17,571 bases of DNA from a bacterium (GCA_021780535.1 JAJXYN010000010.1:1-17571); one strand, 5' to 3'; positions 1 to 6,572 are shown, numbered from the stretch's first letter. Translations and numbers: made by a program. Notes: generated by a model not told the origin, from the sequence alone.

Positions 1-210
1 TATCTGACATCCAGAGTTACAACCAGTTACACACTTAGGAAGAAACTTACAAGTTTGACCAGGAGGACAATTAGAAGCACATTGCTGGTCAAGAGTAGAA
101 TCAGCAAGAACTATATTATTAAAATTAAAAAAAAATATAAAACTAAAAATAAAAAATAAAAAAACAAAGCTCAATGCATTTTTAATTTTATATACTTTAA
201 AGTTTAACAT
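1..210 (-). CDS. Secreted cysteine-rich protein, N-terminal part (cut by window start)
   Basis: Reading the minus strand from the ATG at 210-208 gives 70 codons with no stop before the window edge, so only the N-terminus is visible. Residues 1-12 are basic, residues 13-35 are strongly hydrophobic (mostly Phe/Ile/Leu), and VLA-D around residues 34-37 looks like a signal peptidase I site, so the protein is probably exported. The mature part begins with six cysteines in 25 residues (C44, C48, C54, C60, C64, C68) separated by Pro/Gly/Asn/Thr, which suggests a small disulfide-rich surface domain. There is no Shine-Dalgarno site. A perfect TATAAT lies at 304-309 on the minus strand, without a clear -35. 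The family is not recognised. Signal peptide and export are well supported; function is unknown. Confidence 0.75.
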   Translation of the reverse strand, partial: MLNFKVYKIKNALSFVFLFFIFSFIFFFNFNNIVLADSTLDQQCASNCPPGQTCKFLPKCVTGCNSGCQI

Positions 211-360
211 TGTTTTGGTTTTTTAGATAAATAATGAATGAAATGAATATATTTAATTTATACTATTCAAAATATTCAATTTTTTGTTTTTAAAATCACA
301 TTCATTATATCATTATTATATTTACAATAAAAGCTGATAAATCTTATCTCAATTATTATT
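211..360 (-). promoter_or_regulatory. A+T-rich leader/promoter region of the secreted protein gene
   Basis: There is no open reading frame of note. On the minus strand a perfect TATAAT is present at 304-309, which would give a leader of about 90 nt; no convincing -35 is 15-19 bp upstream. The leader is almost entirely A/T and contains ATTCAA twice (near 265 and 275). Confidence 0.35.
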
Positions 361-395
361 AAAACAAAAAGACTAGCAATATTGCCAGTCTTTTT
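361..395 (-). terminator. Intrinsic terminator of the downstream RNA gene
   Basis: AAAAAGACT (366-374) pairs with AGTCTTTTT (387-395), with an inner GCAAT/ATTGC pairing at 376-385 and one A/C mismatch. On the minus strand the stem is followed by a T-rich run. It ends transcription coming from about 605; the T-run on the plus side makes it potentially bidirectional. Confidence 0.75.
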
Positions 396-401
396 ATGTT
401 T

Positions 402-605
402 GAAGTTTATTAAAAATAACTTCATTCCAAAATAAAATTCGAGAATTTGAATAAAAATACATTAATTCAGAAGTTCCAAACTAAATAGTTTTATTCTACT
501 TTTGGAAAGTCTCGTAAGACACTATTTAATCAAAACGAAGTTTAATCAAAAGAAGCATCTAACAAAATAAAGTTATAGAAAGAAGTTATTAAATAATAAA
601 CTTCT
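402..605 (-). ncRNA. Candidate structured RNA, copy 1 (about 205-240 nt)
   Basis: No protein is encoded here. A closing helix pairs 594-604 with 402-412 (11 bp, containing GAAGTTTATT), then after a 3x3 loop AATAACTTC pairs with GAAGTTATT (9 bp), giving a rod-like start as in many stable bacterial RNAs. Inside, on the minus strand, AAATAGT (521-527) can pair with ACTATTT (483-489), while TTCCAAA (501-507) can pair with TTTGGAA (474-480). These two helices cross, so a pseudoknot is possible, with the hairpin GTCT/AGAC (509-520) between them. A minus-strand promoter at 611-639 would start transcription at about 604-605, exactly at the foot of the closing helix, and the terminator at 361-395 would end it. 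A second related unit lies upstream at 702-924. Each closing arm can also fold on itself. No known RNA family was recognised: tmRNA and RNase P signatures were looked for and not found; a 6S-like rod is possible but unproven. Confidence 0.5.
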
Positions 606-610
606 ACTAC

Positions 611-639
611 AATATAAAATAAGCAAACAAAAAAAGCAA
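611..639 (-). promoter_or_regulatory. Promoter of RNA copy 1
   Basis: On the minus strand TTGCTT (634-639) is followed by exactly 17 nt and then TATATT (611-616, 5/6 to consensus). The expected start at about 604-605 coincides with the first base pairs of the closing helix. The -35 overlaps the terminator hairpin of RNA copy 2. Confidence 0.5.
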
Positions 640-671
640 GAACTAATTTTGTTAATTATCAATCCTTGCTT
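628..671 (-). terminator. Intrinsic terminator of RNA copy 2
   Basis: On the minus strand AAGCAAG (665-671) pairs with CTTGCTT (634-640), with a smaller TAATT/AATTA pairing in the loop, and the stem runs straight into a series of T residues (628-635). The terminator shares bases with the promoter of RNA copy 1, so the two units are packed head to tail. Confidence 0.5.
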
Positions 672-701
672 AAGTTAGAAAAAACTTTTTTCACCCACAT
701 A

Positions 702-924
702 AAGAGAAGTTTATTTTAAACATAACCATTCTCTCGCATGAAGTATAGCTTCTTATATAAAATCTATAAATAATTGCATTCAATCTAGTTTAATAACCAA
801 ATTAAGTAATTTCTATAGACTAAGCGGGGAAATTAAGCCAACACTATTTTAGATATAAAAGTACAAATAGATCAGGCCCAAATTGTAAGTTTTTTAGGAG
901 AGGTTAGTTAAATAAACTTCTCTT
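702..924 (-). ncRNA. Candidate structured RNA, copy 2 (about 220-290 nt)
   Basis: A perfect 15-bp closing helix pairs 910-924 with 702-716. It continues through AAC and TAACC pairing with GGTTA and GTT around a one-base bulge, then TCTC/GAGA, giving a rod of about 30 bp. The same GAAGTTTATT arm closes copy 1, and both copies carry AAATAGTGT at a comparable internal position (519-527 and 841-849, minus strand). A minus-strand promoter candidate lies just upstream (935-962) and a terminator just downstream (628-671). There is no open reading frame. Sequence similarity to copy 1 is clear only at the ends and in that motif, so common descent is likely but not certain. Function is unknown. Confidence 0.45.
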
Positions 925-934
925 CTTATTACCA

Positions 935-962
935 ATAATAAAACTAAACAAAAATAATACAA
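935..962 (-). promoter_or_regulatory. Possible promoter of RNA copy 2
   Basis: On the minus strand TTGTAT (957-962) is followed by 16 nt and TATTAT (935-940, 5/6). The predicted start at about 928 is a few nucleotides before the closing helix of RNA copy 2. Confidence 0.35.
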
Positions 963-1113
963 TAGCATTAAAACACACACCCGTATTGACTTATATCAAT
1001 AAACAATTTATGAACCTGAACAAATAATTTATAGATAAAATACAACACAAAAATGAACTTATTGTTAACATATTTCATTTATTTGTTAACAAAATATTAA
1101 CAAATAATTCACA
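963..1113. other. Non-coding stretch downstream of iscU with GTTAAC dyads
   Basis: There is no gene. TTTGTTAA and TTAACAAA (about 1083-1106) form an 8-bp inverted repeat directly behind the iscU stop; it could be a weak transcript end but lacks a T-run. TTGTTAACA occurs twice (about 1062 and 1084). A plus-strand TTGACT-N17-TATGAA (986-1014) resembles the local promoter pattern but faces into iscU antisense and has nothing to transcribe. Confidence 0.3.
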
Positions 1114-1503
1114 TTATTTATTAGATTCTTCATATTTTTTTATAACATCCTGTAAAGCTTCAACAGCAAGAACAGAACAATGAATTTTCTGAGAAGGCAG
1201 ACCACCAAGCTCATCCATCACTTCTTTAAATGAAAAAGCTTTAGCTTCTTCTAACGTTTTTCCAATAACCTGAGTTGTTAACATAGATGCAGTAGAAATA
1301 TTAGAAGCACAACCAAAAGATAAAAATTTTAAATCTTCAATAATTTTCTTATTATCAATTTCTTTAACTTTTAAGTACATAGACAACATATCCCCACAAG
1401 TAGGGTTACCAACCTCTGTATATGCATCAGGATTTTCAATAGTACCAATATTTCTAGGATTCAAAAAATGATCCATTACTTCTTTTGTATAATTTAAAGC
1501 CAT
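1114..1503 (-). CDS. iscU: IscU/NifU-type Fe-S cluster scaffold protein
   Basis: This is the scaffold on which the Fe-S cluster is built before transfer to client proteins; it takes sulfur from the cysteine desulfurase encoded just upstream. It is a 129-residue single-domain protein of the usual IscU length. The three cluster cysteines are present: C36 in GNPTCGD with D38, C65 in FGCASN, and C109 in KIHCS preceded by H108. The LPPVK motif read by the HscA chaperone is not conserved (LPSQK at 102-106), which fits the lack of hscA/hscB in this block. The ATG at 1503 has no Shine-Dalgarno site. It is the last gene of the minus-strand isc block, 144 bp after iscS, separated by a self-complementary A+T-rich spacer. 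Confidence 0.93.
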   Translation of the reverse strand: MALNYTKEVMDHFLNPRNIGTIENPDAYTEVGNPTCGDMLSMYLKVKEIDNKKIIEDLKFLSFGCASNISTASMLTTQVIGKTLEEAKAFSFKEVMDELGGLPSQKIHCSVLAVEALQDVIKKYEESNK

Positions 1504-1548
1504 AATAATAAATTAAATATTAAAACTGAAAAAACCAAAAATCAAAAC

Positions 1549-1642
1549 AAATTCAAATTTTAAAATAAAAACCAAATAGTAAAGTTTTAAAATTAAAAAT
1601 TTTTATATTTTAAAATTGTTTTTAAATTTTAAATTTGAATTT
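1549..1642 (-). repeat. Inverted repeat in the iscS-iscU spacer
   Basis: AAATTCAAATTT (1549-1560) is the reverse complement of AAATTTGAATTT (1631-1642), and nested TTTTAAAAT segments also self-pair. The spacer is nearly pure A/T, so chance pairing is easy. If transcribed it would form a long hairpin between the iscS stop and the iscU start and could set their relative expression. Confidence 0.35.
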
Positions 1643-1647
1643 TTAAA

Positions 1648-2808
1648 TTAAACGCTTTTTACAGAACTGAATTTTCTTAATCTCTCAATGGTATCTTTTA
1701 AACAATCAGCAACATAATCAACCTCTTTCATTGTATTATATTTTCCAAAACTAAATCTTATATTGCTATGAATAAAATACCCAGACACACCAATACCGGA
1801 AAGCACATGAGAAGCTTTTAAATTAGCAGAGCCACAAGCAGAACCAGTAGAAACGCAAATTCCTTTTGAAGATAAATCCATTAAAATAGCTTCCCCTTCA
1901 ACACCCTTAAAACCAACATTAAGATTATTTGGTGTTCTTCTTGAAAGTGATCCATTTATAAAAATTTCTGGAATTTCATTCTGTATTCTATAAAGAAGAT
2001 GATCTCTCATTTCTTTAATTCTTTTTAAGTTATCCTCCCTTTCTAGTCCATAAGCAATTTTCATAGCTTCCGCCATACCAACTATACCAGGAGTATTATA
2101 TGTAGAAGATCTAAAACCAAATTCTTGACCACCACCAACAATTAATGGTTCTATTTTAATATTTTTATTTATATAAGCAAGTCCAACTCCTTTTGGCCCA
2201 TAAAATTTATGAGCAGAAAGACTCAAAAAATCAACATTCCAATCTTTTATATCAATATCTAAATAAGGGATAGACTGAACAGCGTCCACATGATAAAAAG
2301 AACCCTTATCATGGACTATTTTAGCAATAGATTTAACGTCTTGGATAACACCAATCTCATTATTAACCGCCATAACAGAAACCAAAACAGTATCTGATCT
2401 TATCATTTTTTCTAAAATCTCTAAATCAATAATTCCATCAGCACCAACCGGAATATGTTCAACTTCAAAACCATCTTTTTTTAATTGTTCCGCAGAATTT
2501 AAAACACAAGGATGTTCAATAGAAGAAATCAAAATATGATTTCCTTTAGTTTTATTTGCTCTAGCAACACCCTTAATAATCATATTATTAGCCTCAGTTG
2601 CCGAACTAGTAAAAACAATGTTTTTAGGCTCACAATTTAATATTTCAGAAATTTCTTTCCTAGCCTTTTCTTGAGCATTATAAGAAGCTTCTCCTTTGAA
2701 ATGAATAGATGACGCATTACCATAATCACTTTCAAAAAAATTAATCATTTTAAGAAGAACGCTATTATCTAATTTCGTAGTAGCAGAATTATCTAAATAA
2801 ACTTCCAT
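1648..2808 (-). CDS. iscS: Cysteine desulfurase, NifS/IscS family
   Basis: A PLP enzyme that converts cysteine to alanine and holds the sulfur as a persulfide for Fe-S assembly, and probably for tRNA thiolation. At 386 residues it has the normal family length. H99 stacks on PLP in SSIEHP, D175 and Q178 are in HVDAVQS, the PLP lysine is K201 in SAHKFYGPKG, R233 is in the GGGQEFGFRS segment, and the catalytic cysteine C325 is in STGSACGSA. The catalytic loop is of the group I (IscS/NifS) kind. The ATG at 2808 lacks a Shine-Dalgarno site. It lies between the IscR-like regulator (60 bp upstream) and iscU, so the three form one functional unit without hscA, hscB or ferredoxin. Confidence 0.95.
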   Translation of the reverse strand: MEVYLDNSATTKLDNSVLLKMINFFESDYGNASSIHFKGEASYNAQEKARKEISEILNCEPKNIVFTSSATEANNMIIKGVARANKTKGNHILISSIEHPCVLNSAEQLKKDGFEVEHIPVGADGIIDLEILEKMIRSDTVLVSVMAVNNEIGVIQDVKSIAKIVHDKGSFYHVDAVQSIPYLDIDIKDWNVDFLSLSAHKFYGPKGVGLAYINKNIKIEPLIVGGGQEFGFRSSTYNTPGIVGMAEAMKIAYGLEREDNLKRIKEMRDHLLYRIQNEIPEIFINGSLSRRTPNNLNVGFKGVEGEAILMDLSSKGICVSTGSACGSANLKASHVLSGIGVSGYFIHSNIRFSFGKYNTMKEVDYVADCLKDTIERLRKFSSVKSV

Positions 2809-2868
2809 AAAATTTAAATTAAGATTTATTAACTAAAGTAATGATTTAATTATAATATTTTTAATTAT

Positions 2869-3273
2869 TTATCTATATTTAAATACGTCAGCCAAATTTT
2901 TTTCTTTCAATTCTTTTTGTAAAATCTTAGAAAGGTAATTTTGAAAAAAATTCTTATGAAAACAAACACCAGAACAACTACATGTTTTATTATCACTACA
3001 ACATTTAACAATATTTAAATCTTTCTCAAAAAAAGAAAAAAAATCATACAAAGAAATATCTTCCAATTTCTTGTTTAAAATATATCCACCAGTCTTCCCT
3101 TCTCTGCTTTTTAATATCTTTTCTGATGCCAATTTAGAAAAAATTTTAGCCAAATAATTTTTTGGAATCAATAATTTTTCAGATATTTCAAAAACAGAAA
3201 CATAATCTCGTTTATCTGCTAAATAAAAAACAGCATTTAGTGCATAGTCCGTTTCGCGAGAAATTGAAAACAT
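2869..3273 (-). CDS. iscR: Rrf2-family transcriptional regulator, IscR-like
   Basis: A winged-helix repressor that senses Fe-S status and controls the isc genes. I take the ATG at 3273 as the start (134 residues): it gives the family N-terminus MFSISRETDYAL, whereas the longer reading begins with a TTG at 3333 and would overlap the upstream gene. With this start the cluster cysteines fall at C92, C98 and C104, the same numbers as in Escherichia coli IscR, with H106 close to its fourth ligand H107; C91 and C100 are extra. The recognition helix region is PKNYLAKIFSKL, followed by a wing with GKTGGY. A strong promoter overlapped by a 25-bp dyad lies directly upstream, pointing to autoregulation together with iscS and iscU. 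Confidence 0.92.
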   Translation of the reverse strand: MFSISRETDYALNAVFYLADKRDYVSVFEISEKLLIPKNYLAKIFSKLASEKILKSREGKTGGYILNKKLEDISLYDFFSFFEKDLNIVKCCSDNKTCSCSGVCFHKNFFQNYLSKILQKELKEKNLADVFKYR

Positions 3274-3291
3274 AAATAAAAAATAAAATTT

Positions 3292-3330
3292 AACTAATAC
3301 TATTCTAGTGGTAGTTAAAAATAAAGTCAA
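3292..3330 (-). promoter_or_regulatory. Promoter and probable operator of the isc operon
   Basis: On the minus strand TTGACT (3325-3330), a 17-nt spacer and TAGAAT (3302-3307) form a near-consensus promoter; its -35 overlaps the stop codon of the response regulator gene. A 25-bp dyad at 3292-3316 covers the -10: arms AACTACCACTA and TAGTATTAGTT around GAA, 9 of 11 positions symmetric. IscR-type sites are about 25 bp dyads, so self-repression is the natural reading. Confidence 0.7.
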
Positions 3331-4007
3331 CAATATCTCTTTTTACCAATATAATACCCCATTCCTAATAAATTATTTATTAAAGGTTCACACCCATCTA
3401 AATCAATTTTTTTTCTCAACTTATTAATATAAACCTCTACAATATTAGAAGAAGGATTAGCATTCATATCCCAAACATTATCAAAAATTTCTTCACGAGA
3501 AAGAACTTTTCCAATATTTTTCATTAAATATTTTAAAAGTAAAAATTCTTTTTTACTCAAAACAATAACATTTTCACCTCTATAAACTTCTTTATTTAAT
3601 ATATTAATTTTCAAATCAGCAAACCGAATAATATCTTCTAATAAAATTTTTGATCTTCTAGAAACAGCATTAATTCTAAGAATAAGCTCTCTCATAGAAA
3701 ATGGTTTAACAATATAATCATCCCCACCAAGATTGAAAGATCTAATTTTATTATTTAATTCATCTTTAACAGTGAGAAAAATAATAGGAGTATGAATTTT
3801 AGCATTTCTAAGATTATAACAAACAGAAACACCATCCATACCAGGAAGATTAATATCCAGCAAAATAACATCATAACAATTAGATAAAGCTAAGGATAAA
3901 CCGGAAGAACCATTATTAGAAACATCAACAACAAAACCATTTCTTTCCAGATATTTTCTAAGTTGAATAGAAATAGATAAATCATCATCAATCACTAATA
4001 CTTTCAT
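3327..4007 (-). CDS. OmpR/PhoB-family response regulator (orphan)
   Basis: A two-component transcription factor of 226 residues. The receiver domain (about 1-120) has the acidic pocket D7-D9, phospho-acceptor D51 in LLDINLPGMDG, switch T79 and K101 in VKPF. A winged-helix DNA-binding domain follows (about 124-226), with KEFLLLKYLMKN, the recognition-helix segment SSNIVEVYINKLRKKI and the wing GMGYYIG. No sensor kinase is in the window, so the partner is elsewhere. It sits just upstream of the isc promoter on the same strand, and read-through could add to isc transcription. It is the only gene here ending in TGA; an in-frame TAA follows four codons later. There is no Shine-Dalgarno site at the ATG. 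Confidence 0.93.
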   Translation of the reverse strand: MKVLVIDDDLSISIQLRKYLERNGFVVDVSNNGSSGLSLALSNCYDVILLDINLPGMDGVSVCYNLRNAKIHTPIIFLTVKDELNNKIRSFNLGGDDYIVKPFSMRELILRINAVSRRSKILLEDIIRFADLKINILNKEVYRGENVIVLSKKEFLLLKYLMKNIGKVLSREEIFDNVWDMNANPSSNIVEVYINKLRKKIDLDGCEPLINNLLGMGYYIGKKRYC

Positions 4008-4132
4008 ATTTTATAAATTAAAAATTAATTAACTAAAATATAAAATACCAAAATGAAGAAATGATGAAGAAATAAAAATAACCATTTGGTTAATAGCCAA
4101 AAATTATTTAAGATGGATTAGCAAACAAAATG

Positions 4133-4161
4133 TTGATTATTTCAATTTTTTATGATATACT
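4133..4161 (+). promoter_or_regulatory. Promoter of tRNA-CAU
   Basis: TTGATT (4133-4138), 17 nt, TATACT (4156-4161); the tRNA begins 12 nt after the -10. Confidence 0.75.
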
Positions 4162-4173
4162 TTCTGTCACTAT

Positions 4174-4250
4174 GACGGAGTAGCTCAGTTGGTTAGAGCG
4201 TAGGATTCATAACCCTAAGGTCGGCAGTTCAATCCTGCTCTTCGTCACCA
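4174..4250 (+). tRNA. tRNA with CAU anticodon (elongator Met or Ile2)
   Basis: Complete cloverleaf of 77 nt including encoded CCA: acceptor GACGGAG/CTTCGTC (one G-U), D stem GCTC/GAGC, anticodon loop TTCATAA, T arm GGCAG-TTCAATC-CTGCT. The paired G1-C72 and the C11-G24 pair exclude an initiator. The anticodon stem has an A31/C39 mismatch. Because AUA codons are very common in this window, the CAU tRNA could be the lysidine-modified Ile2 species rather than Met; sequence alone does not settle this. Confidence 0.93.
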
Positions 4251-4352
4251 TATTTTCTTAATAAGTAAAATAAATTTAGAAAATAGAAAACCACCCCTCA
4301 AAATAACTATACTTTATCAAAACTTCAGTCAGCGGGGTCATAAAACAATATC

Positions 4353-4381
4353 TTGATTTTCGGAAAGATATTATATAGAAT
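4353..4381 (+). promoter_or_regulatory. Promoter of tRNA-Gly
   Basis: TTGATT (4353-4358), 17 nt, TAGAAT (4376-4381), ending 9 nt before the tRNA. The two neighbouring tRNAs therefore have separate promoters. Confidence 0.75.
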
Positions 4382-4390
4382 ATAAAACAT

Positions 4391-4465
4391 GCGGATTTAG
4401 TTAAGTGGTATAACGCTTCCTTGCCAAGGAAGAGGCCGCCGGTTCGATCCCGGTAATCCGCTCCA
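4391..4465 (+). tRNA. tRNA-Gly (GCC anticodon)
   Basis: Full cloverleaf of 75 nt with encoded CCA: acceptor GCGGATT/AATCCGC, anticodon stem CTTCC/GGAAG around loop TTGCCAA, T arm GCCGG-TTCGATC-CCGGT. A strong terminator follows at once. Confidence 0.95.
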
Positions 4466-4468
4466 AAT

Positions 4469-4499
4469 AAAAATTCTCCATAAAATGTGGAGAATTTTT
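4469..4499. terminator. Bidirectional intrinsic terminator (tRNA-Gly / mtnN)
   Basis: A perfect 12-bp stem AAAAATTCTCCA (4469-4480) / TGGAGAATTTTT (4488-4499), loop TAAAATG. T-runs on both strands let it serve the tRNA from the left and the nucleosidase gene from the right. Confidence 0.9.
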
Positions 4500-4501
4500 T
4501 A

Positions 4502-5197
4502 TTATATTTTTTCAATCATTTTCAAAATAATTTTTGCAGAATTATCAGCCGCCAGCTTCACAAATTCATTAAAATCAATACGAGAATCACCGTTGGCTTT
4601 ATCTGAAATAGAACGAATAACAACAAAAGGAATATTAAACAAATGACAAACATGAGCAACACTAGCCCCTTCCATCTCTACAGCATCAGCTTTAAAAGAA
4701 TCACCCAATTCTTTTATTATTTCATCAGAATTAATAAATTGGTCTCCACTAATTATTCTCCCACTTAAACCATTAAGCCCAATCTCAGAAATAGATTCAT
4801 TAGCAATATTAATTAATTCCTTATCAGCAAAAAATGACAAACTTTTTATATTAGGTATCTCTCCCATTTTTCTACCAAAAGAAGTTAAATCAAAATCGTG
4901 TTGAATTAAATCAGTAGAAATAACAATATCTCCAATATTCAAATCAGAGTTAACCCCACCTGCAACTCCAGTAAAAATAATTTTTGAAACATTGAATTTT
5001 TCAATTAATAAAGTGGCGCAAATAGCAGCATTAACCTTACCAATACCACTTTGAGTTAAAACAATTTTTTTATTATTAATATTACCGAAATAAAATTTAA
5101 TAGAAGCGATTTCTTTTTCAACTAAATCCTCCAAACAATCTTTTATCAATACAACTTCTTCTTCCATTGCACCAATAATACCAAAAATTTTTTCCAT
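4502..5197 (-). CDS. mtnN: 5'-methylthioadenosine/S-adenosylhomocysteine nucleosidase
   Basis: This enzyme cleaves adenine from methylthioadenosine and S-adenosylhomocysteine, removing inhibitory by-products of SAM-dependent reactions and feeding purine salvage. At 231 residues it has the usual length. Catalytic residues, numbered two higher than in the E. coli enzyme, are E14 at the end of IIGAMEEE, E176 in VEMEGA and D199 in SISDKA; the phosphorylase-fold glycine motif FTGVAGG is at 75-81. It lies 18 bp after the membrane protein gene and probably shares its transcript. There is no Shine-Dalgarno site, and transcription ends at the shared hairpin just downstream. Confidence 0.95.
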   Translation of the reverse strand: MEKIFGIIGAMEEEVVLIKDCLEDLVEKEIASIKFYFGNINNKKIVLTQSGIGKVNAAICATLLIEKFNVSKIIFTGVAGGVNSDLNIGDIVISTDLIQHDFDLTSFGRKMGEIPNIKSLSFFADKELINIANESISEIGLNGLSGRIISGDQFINSDEIIKELGDSFKADAVEMEGASVAHVCHLFNIPFVVIRSISDKANGDSRIDFNEFVKLAADNSAKIILKMIEKI

Positions 5198-5215
5198 TTT
5201 AATTTATAATTTATT

Positions 5216-5947
5216 TTATCTTTTCTTTGGACATTCACTACTATGCCAAGGTCTAATTTCAAGAATCCTATAAGAACCATCAAAAAATTTTCTAGCTATA
5301 ATCTTATACCTATTATTTATTATAAAATTACAATTATAAACATCTTTTATATTACCGTCATAAAAAGCAGAAAAAACAACATTATTTCTATCATCAAAAA
5401 GACTAATAGTGTTTCTATTATTATCAATATTAATAGATTTTAATCTACCGAACAAACAATCTCCACAATCACTACCATTACAACAATCGTCCCAAATGTT
5501 ATCATTAAAAATGGTATCATAATAATAAGGCATATTTAGAGACAATACTTCATCAGCTTCTTCATTTAAACCACCAACGGAACTAATACCAAAACCAAGA
5601 CCAGCAGTAATAATAAAAACAAAACCCAAAGATACAATAGGATTTAATTTATATCCCTTAAGTTTATAATAAAAAAACAAATAACTAATAATAATTATCC
5701 CTAAAAATAGAGTAATCCAAAAATAAGGCAACAAAAATAATATTGACTGGTGCAAATTTTTAACAATATCGTAATCCATTTCTTTAATATAAAAAAATAT
5801 TAAAGAAAAAAGAAAAGAATCTAAAATAACAATCAAAAGAAAAACTAAAAACTCAAGCCATTTAGAAACAGCAAAAGATAGTTTTGTTTTTTGTTTTATA
5901 TGATTACTATCAAGTTTTTTTATTAAATTTTCTGTAAATTTATCCAT
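5216..5947 (-). CDS. Three-helix membrane protein, probable anti-sigma factor
   Basis: 243 residues with three predicted membrane helices (about 31-54, 69-93 and 103-125) after a short charged N-terminus that would be cytoplasmic. Behind the third helix is an outer domain of about 120 residues with a cysteine cluster (C155, C156, C161, C164) plus C206 and C239. The start is 2 nt after the stop of the ECF sigma factor gene, the arrangement typical of a sigma factor and its membrane anti-sigma. No zinc anti-sigma motif is visible and no family was recognised by sequence, so the role rests on gene order and topology. The cysteines could bind metal or form disulfides and act as an envelope sensor. 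The next gene, mtnN, follows 18 bp downstream. Confidence 0.65.
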   Translation of the reverse strand: MDKFTENLIKKLDSNHIKQKTKLSFAVSKWLEFLVFLLIVILDSFLFSLIFFYIKEMDYDIVKNLHQSILFLLPYFWITLFLGIIIISYLFFYYKLKGYKLNPIVSLGFVFIITAGLGFGISSVGGLNEEADEVLSLNMPYYYDTIFNDNIWDDCCNGSDCGDCLFGRLKSINIDNNRNTISLFDDRNNVVFSAFYDGNIKDVYNCNFIINNRYKIIARKFFDGSYRILEIRPWHSSECPKKR

Positions 5948-5949
5948 AT

Positions 5950-6510
5950 TTATAAAACTAGTTTTTCCTTTATTATTTTTCGGCCTTTGTTTATTAAAGC
6001 AGCAATAGTACCTTTAGGTTTTTTCAAAATATCACAAATTTCTTCATAACTTTTCTCCTCTATAAATCTCAATATTAACACCTCTCTATAAGAATCAGAT
6101 AATCCAAAAATTACATTTTTCAACTTTTCAACAGATTCCCTATTCACCAAATCAACATGAAGATCTTCATTGGATTTAATAATAAGGCTCAAATATTCGT
6201 CATCAATGCTAACATCTCTTGTACGTTTACTATTTTTCCTTATTTTATCTATAACCAAATTATGAGCTATCCTATATATCCAAGATGAAAATTTTAAACT
6301 TTTATCAAAGCTATTCAAATTTATATAAACCTTAATAAAAACCTCTTGAAGAATATCCTCTACTTCAGCTTGAGCAAAAAACGATATACGTTTTATATAT
6401 CTTTCTAGCTTATCTTTATATGCATTAGTTAATAAATAAAAATTATTTTTATCTTTATTTATTAATTCTATCATAAGAGCATCATCACTCAGTTGTTCTT
6501 CTTCTTCCAT
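5950..6510 (-). CDS. ECF-type RNA polymerase sigma factor
   Basis: A group 4 sigma factor of 186 residues, the usual size. Region 2 spans about 23-95, with AEVEDILQEVFIKVY and FSSWIYRIAHNLVID (regions 2.2 to 2.4, -10 recognition). A linker with no region 3 follows, then region 4 at about 136-184 with LSDSYREVLILRF and the helix-turn-helix KSYEEICDILKKPKGTIAALI (-35 recognition). Only 2 nt separate it from the membrane protein gene, which would hold it inactive. A TATAAT lies upstream on the minus strand (6544-6549) without a convincing -35. It lies 62 bp after the acyltransferase gene and may share its transcript. Confidence 0.93.
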   Translation of the reverse strand: MEEEEQLSDDALMIELINKDKNNFYLLTNAYKDKLERYIKRISFFAQAEVEDILQEVFIKVYINLNSFDKSLKFSSWIYRIAHNLVIDKIRKNSKRTRDVSIDDEYLSLIIKSNEDLHVDLVNRESVEKLKNVIFGLSDSYREVLILRFIEEKSYEEICDILKKPKGTIAALINKGRKIIKEKLVL

Positions 6511-6572
6511 TTTTATTAATAGTTTTGAGAATAAATCTCTTGTATTATATTACGTTAAATAAATATAATATT

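Noticed and set aside
211..1113. tmRNA or RNase P RNA in the long gene-free stretch
   Set aside because: No T-arm with CCA end, no tag-peptide frame and no RNase P core motifs could be found on either strand.
3313..3330. UGA read as glycine (code 25, as in Gracilibacteria/Absconditabacteria)
   Set aside because: The response regulator ends in TGA with a TAA four codons later, but all other genes are full length with no internal TGA, whereas code-25 genomes use many.
3274..3333. Longer N-terminus for the IscR-like regulator from a TTG start
   Set aside because: It would overlap the response regulator and contain the promoter and operator; the ATG start restores family numbering.
4276..4515. 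Minus-strand reading frame of 79 codons
   Set aside because: It runs antisense through tRNA-Gly, its promoter and the terminator; the protein text is the usual artefact of a tRNA read backwards.
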